DNA of 64,000 nt. Origin: Palaemon carinicauda (Eukaryota > Arthropoda > Malacostraca > Decapoda > Palaemonidae). The translations under genes and the position numbers were made by a program. The notes beneath the pieces were generated by a model. The model made no database searches, was not told the DNA's origin, and was given only the letters and a program-made list of their open reading frames with translations. The stretch covers positions 102,761,416-102,825,415 of the forward strand of contig NC_090746.1 in assembly GCF_036898095.1 (NCBI RefSeq), in the 5' to 3' direction. This document shows, piece after piece, positions 53,697-64,000 of the stretch (positions are counted from its first letter, which is position 1; each line of letters begins with the position of its first letter).

Positions 53697-53870
53697 ACCA
53701 CCTTCTCTCACGCCTTTTGACACAAAGGGCCTCGGTTAGATTTCGCCAGTCGTCTCAATCTTGAGCTTTCAATTCAATACTTCTCCATTTATCATCTACT
53801 TCGCGCTTCATAGTCTTCATCCATGTAGGCCTGGGTCTTCCAACTTTTCTAGTCCCTTGTGGATATCATT
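53697..53870 (-). mobile_element. RTE-like LINE 3'-terminal fragment
   Basis: Shares about 165 bp with the 3' end of the RTE-like LINE at 12450-13590: AAAGGGCCTCGGTTAGATTT, CAATACTTCTCCATT and ATGTAGGCCTGGGTCTTCCA. Only the last coding residues (GRPRP) and the 3' UTR remain. Its 3' side abuts the (AT)n array. Confidence 0.78.
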
Positions 53871-53950
53871 ACGTTGGCTGAAAGTCTACTATGTATTACA
53901 AGTTGCAACAGTGTTTAGATGGGCCGATTTGGGAAAAATCTTGCCTATAA

Positions 53951-53953
<3 letters not shown>

Positions 53954-54028
<75 letters not shown>
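53954..54028. repeat. (CT)n microsatellite
   Basis: About 37 CT units. Confidence 0.98.
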
Positions 54029-54030
<2 letters not shown>

Positions 54031-54865
54031 ATTCCAGTTGAAAGTTATAGCACCTATTCGCATCAAATACATTTCTTGTCTTCTTCTTCTTTTGTACTCG
54101 TGCAACGAAAGACTAACTGAATACCGAAGATTGGTCGCTTTTTACCTGAAAATTATTTCATATTTTTCCTAACAATTTTTTTCTTGAAAAATTATTGGAA
54201 GAAATTGTGATGAATTTAGGAACTTCTAAGTCTAAGATTGAACAGTAGATCTTCTGGACTAACTTTGAGACTCAAAAGATGTGACTCAGTTGTTCTGATT
54301 AAAGTTTATCGTAATCTCAAAGTATTTTTTTTTTTACCAATTTTGTCTTAAATGGTTGTGTTATATTCAGTTCCTTATGAATTCTGGTTCGAGATACCTT
54401 TTATATTGCATTATAGATAAAGTCATTACTATTATTGTTCTTGTGTTGTCTTGTTTAGATATGTCATCCATACTTCTTTTTTCCCTAGAACTCGTAAGAC
54501 TTACAGAGGATCCTTGACCTTGATTAGGAATCCATTGCATTATTGTCAGTAGATAACGTGTACAGTATATAGCTTGTTGAATGTGCATGTTATAGCTTTA
54601 GATGATTTTTTTTTGGCCTACTTTCCGATTTTGTTCATTTTGCTCCCATAATAGTTTTAATTTCCGTTATCAACAGAGGTTTTATTTTATAAATTCCCTT
54701 CCTTTCCAAACTGTCTGCCCTCTTCCTTCTTTCCGTTATGTTCCCTCTTCTCCCCTGCCATTTATATTTCAGAGATTCAGCTCAAAATTTTCATGGCACA
54801 ATTGTCCCATTACTTTTATTGGCTTTGATTAATTGGCACTGAAATAGCGAGCAAGTCAAAACTAA

Positions 54866-54867
<2 letters not shown>

Positions 54868-54943
<76 letters not shown>
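54868..54943. repeat. (CT)n microsatellite
   Basis: About 38 CT units. Confidence 0.98.
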
Positions 54944-54946
<3 letters not shown>

Positions 54947-55059
54947 GTTTCTACTTGCTGGCTCATATAGGATACAGTCAGATAATGGCACTTATTAATA
55001 CCTCCATCAAGGAGTTATGAGACCAAGTCGGTTTATTTATTTGTCTGTTGACATTTGTG

Positions 55060-55330
55060 TGTGTGTCTATAGACATGATTACGGCAAAACTGCATGATGG
55101 ATATTGATGAAATTTTCACCAAAGATAAACTTTAGGTCCTGGATGACCTCATTGAGTTTTCTGTCTGATCCGGATCCTGATTCTTGATCCGGATTGACCT
55201 TTTTCTTGTGTCTGTGGGCAGGATTACGTCAAAACTACTTGACGGATTTTGACGAAATGATCACCACAGGTAGATCTTAGATTATGGACGACCCCATTAA
55301 ATTTCGGATCTGATCCGGATCCGGATTTGC
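55060..55330. repeat. Two diverged ~145-bp tandem units
   Basis: GATTACGGCAAAACTGCATGATGG (first unit, 55077) is repeated as a variant at 55222. Each is followed by TTTTGATGAAAT-like, CACC-A-AGATAAA/CTTAG and GACGACCTCATT-like blocks, and by GATCCGGATCC palindromes. Confidence 0.75.
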
Positions 55331-56065
55331 ATTTTTATCCATTTTAAAGATAACGTCAAAAATAGGTCTTTTGTAGTTTTACACAAGTAAATGGTAGTTT
55401 TCAGAAAGAAGCAGTGGACTATAAAAAAGAAAGATGCAACAATATGAAAGATAAGACTTGGATAATATATAAAGAGAAACAAGTAAAGTGAAAATAAAAT
55501 GCAGATAATCAAGAAGAAAATCTCGAGTGATTGAATGAACTTTTAATCACATGAAAAAATGTTCAACAAAGGCTTATCAGATTTTCTGTCCAGTACTTCC
55601 CCTTTCATCATGATACTCCTTTCCCTGTCAGAGCATATTGTCCCCTGCAGGAGCTCAGACAGCTTACTGCTCTATCCCTTACTGCAATACCCCTGTGACA
55701 AAAAACCTCTTCAATATCGTCGAGGATAAGGGTTTTTCATTCTTTTTTGTTAGATGGATATGGCTTTTTCTTTATCTCTAGGCCTTTACGGTTTTTTTTT
55801 CTTTCGCAAAACAGAAAGGGTCGAGGCAGAATATATGTGAGGAATTTGTTTCGCGACCAGATGATTAATGTATCTTAATTGAGAAAATTGATGTGTCATT
55901 TTCGTGATTAATAGCAGAGACCAGATTATATCTCCAAGTTGGAATGAGGTTAGGCTTTACAGGGATGAAATCACGGTCCTGGTAATCTTGAGCAAAGAGC
56001 TTTACCACTTTTTTGCTCTCATACTGAGGGACCTGGGGGAACCCAAACATAGAATAAGGCAATAA

Positions 56066-56228
<163 letters not shown>

Positions 56229-57569
56229 CTGAGTCTCTGTGCGGGAAAAGATGCAAACAATAACTTATTATGTCATCATTTCTATTCACTCAATTTAGGT
56301 GTGTAAGATGTTACATAAATTTTATATCATTTTAGAACATCTCTTGAAAGATTTTGGTCGTAGTAATGATCAAAGCCAGAGGATAATGGTATTGTAGGAA
56401 GCCATAAGATAGCGTCTGTTAAGATGATAAATATAGATACCTCATAATTTGAAGCATTGTTTGTTCTCTTTTTTCCTTTTGTTTAGAATTATACAGTATA
56501 TCAATTCTCCACTGTAAATTATGTACGCGTCTTCTTTGTTGCTTTTATGTTTTACTCTTATTTTGACATGATTATGGAGAAGAGCCTCTCATTGTGTGAT
56601 TTTCTTATTTTTGTATGACATAGTGGAAAGTATCTCAGGCGTATTTTTTATTTTTTATCTTCCCACTTGATGAAAGTGGCGCCATAACTTGGGTACATCC
56701 GTTTGAGAAGTTATTATTAAGAGTAATTTACTCATTTATATATATTTTTTTTTTTCAGTCTGGAATACTAAGCATTTGGGTTGATGAATGCTTGGGAGTT
56801 TTCCATTGTCTTTGGGACATATTCGTGTTGTTTCTATACCTAATACCTTCTTTTGGCTACGAAAATTGCGATTTTCTAAATGCTGACATAAACTTTCTGT
56901 TGACAGAGTGTTGGATGCAGTTTCTCTTCCTCCGTTCTCTTCAATAATAGTAATATATTTTATGTGTTAAGGTGCGCTCATAATGCACATTAAAATGGTT
57001 GATTCATGCATTGAAAAAGGTTGCTATTAAAGGTCATAAGGTGATATTTTCCTTTGCATTTCAGACTCTTCACCCAAATGAAAATACCATCGGGTTTTCT
57101 CCTTTCAAATTTTTACAAAATTTTGCTTTGGAGTCTCGTATAATGGACGACTGGTTGAAGAAGGACAGTCTTGTGATTCTTTTAAAATATTTTAGATCAT
57201 CTTGTTAATAGTAACATCATTACTTGTTATCTGTTATCCTCAAATTTTCGATGTGAGTTTGAAATAATTATTACAAAAGTCTAATGTAAAATGGTTTAGG
57301 TTTTAAGTTTACTGAATTAACAGTTCATCAGCTCTTTTTTTTTTATATAAGATAGCGTAATTAAAGATGCAGCAGCTTTTCTGTCAACCATGTTCGTAAT
57401 CTCAGATTGTTATCACATCTTCAATATCTTACGTAAAAGTTTCGTAAAGCAGAGGTTTTAGTTATAAATTGACCCTTTTTAGTAATGAAAATAATGGTTA
57501 TATTTCCTTGAAGCGGGGAGAAAGGGAGGGTCGAAGAAGACTAAAAGGTCAATATATGAATAAAAATTT

Positions 57570-57572
<3 letters not shown>

Positions 57573-57656
<84 letters not shown>
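57573..57656. repeat. (GA)n microsatellite
   Basis: About 42 GA units. Confidence 0.98.
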
Positions 57657-57658
<2 letters not shown>

Positions 57659-58204
57659 ATGTATTTTGGCTTCAGTGAGCTTAGTCAGGATATTTTTAGG
57701 ATAGGCTTGTGGAACATAATGGGACTAGGTGGATTAATGTCGGCCAGATTAAATCTTCAATTGCTTTTCCAAGAGTCAAAACTGGGGTCAGTCTTTAATA
57801 AAAAAAAAAAAAGGATATTCCTTCAACTCTTTGTAGCGTTTTCCAAGAAAACTGTCTTGAATCAGCTAGTAATTAACGAACCGCTTTCGTTATGAATGAT
57901 AAAATTTCAAGTTTTTCTTTCTTCTGCTGCAATTTTCCCCAAGATAAGCAAGATAGTTGTTACAGTCCCTGAGGAGGGGTTGATCCTTGATGGTGAGATC
58001 CCAAGAATCAAATTATTTCCGAGAGAGGTCTTGCGAGATCAAAGGATCCTTGGGGGCCATTGAGACCTTTTGGTGGCCGCCAATGAACTAAGATAGACGA
58101 GGCATTGCTTTTGCCTCTTTGCCTTTAATATTCTTTTTTTTAGAATTTATTTGCTTAGATGTAAATACATCTGCTATTCATGACAAAAGATATTGTTTCT
58201 CTTT

Positions 58205-58215
58205 ATATATGTATG

Positions 58216-58292
<77 letters not shown>

Positions 58293-58301
58293 GTATGTAT
58301 A
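58205..58301. repeat. (AT)n with (GTAT)n ends
   Basis: AT core flanked on both sides by ATGT steps. Confidence 0.96.
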
Positions 58302-58367
58302 ATACTCATTCACGATTAAGTCAACGGAAGTACAGTGTTTTATAACGGGATATGACGATTCTTCTTA

Positions 58368-58371
<4 letters not shown>

Positions 58372-58442
<71 letters not shown>

Positions 58443-58522
58443 TACTACCTAAGCTAAAATCATAATTGGAAAATCAAAATGATACAAACCTAAGGGCCTC
58501 GGTAGGGAAAGCAGCCCAGTGT
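58372..58522 (-). mobile_element. SINE-like repeat copy 8 (tail only, decayed)
   Basis: (ATT)n at 58372-58441, followed by CTAAGCTAAAATCATAATTG and GGGCCTCGGTAGGGAAAGCA, a diverged version of the shared 3' tail. Only about 80 bp of the element remain. Confidence 0.7.
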
Positions 58523-59317
58523 TTAATATATCTTACTTAGAATTCATTTAGCAACTTTTTTCTTTATAAGTTTATCTTGGGTTGAAATGTACAATATGAA
58601 ATGGTTCACCCAAGTAGATTATTCGTAACAAATTGGTTATATCAATGTGTTTGATGTATGTATGCTGCGCTATAGCTTCAATTTTCTGCATAAAAACATA
58701 TTTTATGCGCATTTTATGCTCTGCACACTCTTAAGTAGTAATTTAAGATCTTGGTGTATAGTAATATATGAGATTTCTTTTAATATCTTAATGGGATTTA
58801 GCTTGTTAATAAGAACGCAAACACGTGCCCCCATGTAGCATGAGTCTCAAAGAAGTATCCATTTACTATTTCTTCGAATGATCTCCTTTGCTGGGCATCT
58901 CGCGGATTTTATCTCTTGAGACAAAAGTTCCAAAAATGGCTTGCTCTTCCCACTAAAACGAATCTTAGGTTTTGTGAAGACTTTTCTTCGAACCTCCCCA
59001 ACTGACTTGTGGGAGGCAACGTCCGCTGACTGTGCCAAACTCACTGATGATGAATGACTCCAATTTCTTTTTCTTTCCTTGGCGCCCTTTCCTAACCTCA
59101 TCCTTTCGCTGATTCTGCTTTCGCCTTGATTATCCCCTCAATTTTCGCTTTTATCTTATTCTTTGTGGGATTTTATGTCTGATGAATCTCGATCCTCAAT
59201 TATCTCCTTCTGCCCTCGCTCTCTTTGTTATTGTCGCGTTTTATTTGCAGATTTCCATGAAAATAGAAACACATTAGTGGTACCCCTTCGCAAGCACGTG
59301 CGCGAACACACGCACAC

Positions 59318-59337
59318 ACACATATATACATATATAT

Positions 59338-59374
<37 letters not shown>

Positions 59375-59376
59375 GT

Positions 59377-59422
<46 letters not shown>

Positions 59423-59443
59423 GTATATATTTATATATCATAC

Positions 59444-59499
<56 letters not shown>

Positions 59500-59503
59500 T
59501 ATA

Positions 59504-59545
<42 letters not shown>
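59318..59545. repeat. Interrupted (AT)n microsatellite
   Basis: AT runs with TTTATGTATC and ACACACAG interruptions. Confidence 0.96.
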
Positions 59546-59550
<5 letters not shown>

Positions 59551-59554
59551 ACTG

Positions 59555-59690
59555 GTCACGCACAGTTCTCCCCGTCCCTGGGGTTACAGGACAGTAGTCA
59601 TAGTCATACCCTGGTAAGAAGGGGGTTGCATGTGTGTGCATATCTATCTGAATATTTAGTTGTCATATTTGACGGGTTGCGTACATTAAT
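59555..59690 (-). repeat. Microsatellite-cored interspersed repeat, copy C (partial)
   Basis: On the minus strand, CCAGGGTATGACTATGACTA followed by CCAGGGACGGGGAGA matches the middle of copy B, but without the (CT)n core between them. Confidence 0.5.
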
Positions 59691-59693
59691 AGG

Positions 59694-59764
<71 letters not shown>

Positions 59765-59767
59765 GTG

Positions 59768-59826
<59 letters not shown>
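59694..59826. repeat. (CT)n(AT)n compound microsatellite
   Basis: About 33 CT units, then GTATGTG, then AT. Confidence 0.97.
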
Positions 59827-59827
<1 letters not shown>

Positions 59828-59959
59828 CTTATATACTGTTATTATTTTTTCCTGGACCCATCCAGTGTTAGGGTAAGCTGTATCATATACAATATATATT
59901 TTTTTGTACATGCATATATTTATATATGTAAATAGATATATATGTCTGTGTGTCCATCT

Positions 59960-60119
<160 letters not shown>

Positions 60120-62126
60120 TAAGCCAAATGCAGTCCTGTGACGATGGAGTGAGCATTTTGTGATGAATGAAGTTTGTGCAATCTATAAAATCTTGTGACA
60201 TATAAAACGATCATGACCAGAGAGATGTAAAGGGAGGGAAGCTATTATTTGGTAAAGTAATCTTTCATTACAGGCTCATATCGACAATTTAGTAGTATCA
60301 TATATAATGTTCTATTTTCATTTTATATGTTGAGATTTTGTTAATTACATCTCGGGTCTTGATATTTTTTCGTATTCCATTTTTATCCTTTTAAAAGGTT
60401 GGATGTTTTCACTAAAATGAATGCTGATTGTAAATGTCTTATGAAAGTTACTGTTTGGACATTTAATAGGAATTGAATAGTTGAATAATGGAGAAACAAC
60501 AGAAGTTTGGTGGGATTATATTTTTAACACTGCTGTAAAGAGCCATTATTGTGACTGAGTAGCTTACCAGGATATTCAGTGTTTAGATGAGTTTTTTTTA
60601 TAAAAAGATTGTGTGAGAGAACATACGGTTTCTTTGTATTCAAAAATATTGTTGGTAGTACTTGAAGACTTTCATAGAGTCTTAATCTTTATTATACCTG
60701 GGAGAAATTACATATAGGAAAAGTGAGCTAGATAACAGATGGAAAAGTATGAATTAAGACAAGGAAGAGGGTATGTAGGTCAAGTAGGAGTTTGAGAGTG
60801 ATAAACAGTTGTAACTGGCACACCTTTGTCTAGAAAATATTTATGGTAGAGTCTTTAGAGAAGAACTGTAGTGATTGTTTAGTGTAAAAGTTTTTAAAGG
60901 AATTTTAGATGGGTGTGTTAATGTGTGTGCGATTATTAGATGTATTGAGTGATGTTAAAAGTCAGAGGCAGTTGATTAGTTGTAGGTATTAAGTTTTGGA
61001 CACGTTTATAAGTTGTGAGTGGAATGCAGAAAGAGTTTGAAGTTGAGAATGAATATGAGCAAGAGTTTGGTGATGAATGTATCTGAGAGTTAAAGATGGA
61101 AAAGGTATTTTTAATAAATATTAAAGAATAATGGAAGCTTTTGATTCATGTATAAAGTTTGAAATGCATATCACGAAGAATAGAAAGATGGGTGTTTATG
61201 TGAAGAGGTAAGTTATATGTTATATGTAGGTAAAGCATAAGAAACTTACATCCATTGAGCCATCATATTATTAGATAATGAAATGACTGAGCCATTTCTC
61301 CTTTATTTTATGATAGTAATATGTGGATGTAGATTTAAAGTGAAAGAAAAATTTGAAGCGGTTTAAGATTTTTTCCTATACAGTTTGTCATAATGAAAAA
61401 TGAAAGGGTGAGGAATGTGAACATAATAATCCTTGTAAATACAGGTATATGGTGTGAAAGAATATTGTAAAGAGAACTTCGGATTATTCAATAAGTTGTT
61501 AAATGCATGAAAGAACGAGGTGAATGGCGTGTAAGGGGTTGGACTCGATGCTGATGAGTCTTCTTAGCAGGCGTCAAGTTTAGCTAACGTATTCGACATT
61601 TTTTTTGCTGAGGGGTTCTTCCTCGATGAAGCTCGATTTATTGGTGTTTGTCATTAATGTTATTGTCCTTAGATTAAACGGCCATAAGCTGACACAAGCT
61701 CTTGATTAATGTTTTCGGTGAGAAGCGTAAATTATTTGCATAATTATATATGTGGTTGTTCATCATCTCATATGCCCAAGAGAGGCTAATGCAAAAATTA
61801 CTCACATGTTTGATTTGCCTTAAAACTGGTTAGTTGACCAGAGAACAGTTTAAGAATTTATGAATTTAATTGCATATTGAATGGGGATTAACAGGTTAGT
61901 ACTTAAATTGCAATTTCTTTTTAGGAAATTAGACAACTAAATAACTAAATGTATTATTGACATGACTGTGTGAAACTTGAGATTGTCGCGGGATAGCTAT
62001 TCTCTGAACGTTTGTATTTCACAAGTTGATTCACATTTTAAAAGATATGGTGATATGAGGCTTATTTATACAGCGGTCAGTATTGGATCATGTTAATTTT
62101 CAGACAACCAAAGACGTTGAATATGA

Positions 62127-62131
62127 TATAT

Positions 62132-62194
<63 letters not shown>
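62127..62194. repeat. (TA)n tract at the edge of the SINE array
   Basis: About 34 TA units, directly continuing the 3' end of the first SINE-containing unit. Confidence 0.97.
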
Positions 62195-62197
<3 letters not shown>

Positions 62198-64000
62198 AAT
62201 AAGCCATATATATTTTTGATATAATAATGTCTGGATTCTCTTAACGACCTCGGGATCAGAGCCCCAGGCGAAATCACACAAAGACAAGAGCTTGGCTCCG
62301 GCCGGGAATCGAACCCTGGTCGGCAAGCTTATATAGACAGTGACTAACCCACTTGGCCACGAAGAAAGATAAAAGTCAATGACAATTCTACTGTACTTAT
62401 ACCTGTCGAATTCAGGTATTTTGTACTTAGAATTGAAATCAACCCATCTTCACCATCGTAGCTAATTGGTAGTTTCTTACTTGGCATTCAATTAATGATA
62501 AATTTTGCACATTTTTACGTGTTTTTCATATTCAAATAAGCCATATATATTTTTGATATATTAATGTCTGGATTCTCTTAACGAACTCGGGATCAGAGCC
62601 CCAGGCGAAATCACACAAAGACAAGAGCTTGGCTCCGGCCGGGAATCGAACCCTGGTCGGCAAGCTTATATAGACAGTGACTAACCCACTTGGCCACGAA
62701 GAAAGATAAAAGTCAATGACAATTCTACTGTACTTATACCTGTCGAATTCAGGTATTTTGTACTTAGAACTGAAATCAACCCATCTTCACCATCGTAGCT
62801 AATTGGTAGTTTGTTACTTGGCATTCAATTAATGATAAATTTTGCACATTTTTACGTGTTTTTCATATTCAAATAAGCCATATATATTTTTGATATATTA
62901 ATGTCTGGATTCTCTTAACGACCTCGGGATCAGAGCCCCAGGCGAAATCACACAAAGACAAGAGCTTGGCTCCGGCGGGGAATCGAACCCTGGTCGGCAA
63001 GCTTATATAGACAGTGACTAACCCACTTGGCCACGAAGAAAGATAAAAGTCAATGACAATTCTACTGTACTTATACCTGTCGAATTCAGGTATTTTGTAC
63101 TTAGAATTGAAATCAACCCATCTTCACCATCGTAGCTAATTGGTAGTTTGTTACTTGGCATTCAATTAATGATAAATTTTGCACATTTTTACGTGTTTTT
63201 CATATTCAAAAAGCCATATATATTTTTGATATATTAATGTCTGGATTCTCTTAACGACCTCGGGATCAGAGCCCCAGGCGAAATCACACAAAGACAAGAG
63301 CTTGGCTCCAGCCGGGAATCGAACCCTGGTCGGCAAGCTTATATAGACAGTGACTAACCCACTTGGCCACGAAGAAAGATAAAAGTCAATGACAATTCTA
63401 CTGTACTTATACCTGTCGAATTCAGGTATTTTGTACTTAGAATTGAAATCAACCCATCTTCACCATCGTAGCTAATTGGTAGTTTGTTACTTGGCATTCA
63501 ATTAATGATAAATTTTGCACATTTTTACGTGTTTTTCATATTCAAATAAGCCATATTTATTTTTGATATATTAATGTCTGGATTTGCTTAACGACCTCGG
63601 GATCAGAGCCCCAGGCGAAATCACACAAAGACAAGAGCTTGGCTCCGGCCGGGAATCGAACCCTGGTCGGCAAGCTTATATAGAGGGTGACTAACCCACT
63701 TGGCCATGAAGAAAGATTAAAGTCAATGACAATTCTACTGTACTTATACCTGTCGAATTCAGGTATTTTGTACTTAGAATTGAAATCAACCCATCTTCAC
63801 CATCGTAGCTAATTGGTAGTTTGTTACTTGGCATTCAATTAATGATATATTTTGCACATTTTTACGTGTTTTTCATATTCAAATAAGCCATATATATTTT
63901 TGATATATTAATGTCTGGATTCTCTTAACGACCTCGGGATCAGAGCCCCAGGCGAAATCACACAAAGACAAGAGCTTGGCTCCGGCCGGGAATCGAACCC
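62195..64000 (-). repeat. Tandem array of 337-bp units, each holding a tRNA-derived SINE
   Basis: The marker AAGCCATAT begins at 62201, 62538, 62875, 63211, 63548 and 63885. This gives five full units of 336-337 bp plus a partial sixth cut by the window end. Identity is very high, with scattered single-base differences; unit 5 has the most. On the minus strand each full unit carries a perfect Pol III A box (TGGCCAAGTGG; unit 1 at 62349-62359) and B box (GGTTCGATTCC; 62305-62315), about 33 bp apart. Then follow a ~100-bp body and the end GGCTTATTTGA. About 165 bp of each unit lies outside the SINE. I read the SINE as copied along inside a tandem amplification, not as repeated insertion. Confidence 0.9.
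62305..62359 (-). promoter_or_regulatory. tRNA-like internal Pol III promoter (A and B boxes) in unit 1
   Basis: The A box TGGCCAAGTGG and B box GGTTCGATTCC match the consensus at every fixed position. The same pair recurs in each full unit, though some units vary next to the B box (GCGGGG or AGCCGG). Spacing resembles a tRNA, but I cannot assign an amino acid with confidence. Confidence 0.8.

Noticed and set aside
62305..62359. Functional tRNA gene cluster
   Set aside because: A and B boxes are present, but the sequence around them does not give a clear cloverleaf with acceptor stem. A SINE fits better.

Overview
This is AT-rich, gene-poor eukaryotic DNA. It is most likely from an arthropod, and probably a decapod crustacean (shrimp, prawn or crab type). 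The reasons are the very high density of long (CT)n, (AT)n and (ATT)n microsatellites, the mixture of CR1/Jockey-like and RTE-like LINEs, Harbinger and Tigger/pogo fossils, and short interspersed repeats that I associate with decapod genomes. The last point is from memory, not from a search. I see no convincing host protein gene, rRNA, tRNA gene or CRISPR array. Every coding signal I can support belongs to a transposable element.

Layout. 1-3.6 kb: featureless AT-rich DNA with microsatellites. 3.6-4.6 kb: a decayed 5'-truncated minus-strand copy of the LINE that is intact at 47-50 kb. 5.56-8.64 kb: a second LINE family on the minus strand. Its ORF1 has a PHD-like finger, a coiled coil and zinc knuckles. 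Its ORF2 lost nearly everything between the endonuclease and the last residues. One knuckle is expanded into seven 68-bp tandem copies, and another is split by a 778-bp PIF/Harbinger deletion derivative with a TAA target duplication. 9-10.5 kb: two copies of a ~700-bp SINE-like repeat and an RTE scrap. 12.45-13.6 kb: an RTE-like LINE pseudogene. 13.6-37.9 kb: non-coding DNA with many microsatellites and four more SINE-like copies. 37.9-39.0 kb: a Tigger/pogo transposase fossil. 46.92-50.18 kb: an apparently full-length LINE with an intact 982-codon ORF. 52-54 kb: a perfect 105-bp tandem duplication, a possible Gypsy scrap and an RTE tail. 62.2-64 kb: an array of 337-bp units, each carrying a tRNA-like Pol III promoter (A and B boxes), running off the end of the window.

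How the pieces relate. The intact LINE ends in a ~80-bp tail followed by (TAA)n. The same tail and (TAA)n end the eight SINE-like copies, which suggests that they are non-autonomous partners using this LINE's machinery. The intact LINE also encodes a 2A-like motif (DIERNPGP) just after a hydrophobic N-terminus and ahead of the endonuclease. It sits between two (TA)n tracts. These are the most interesting signals here, together with the Harbinger derivative that keeps the 5' ends of both of its genes, the frame-shifting zinc-knuckle array, and the SINE-derived tandem array.
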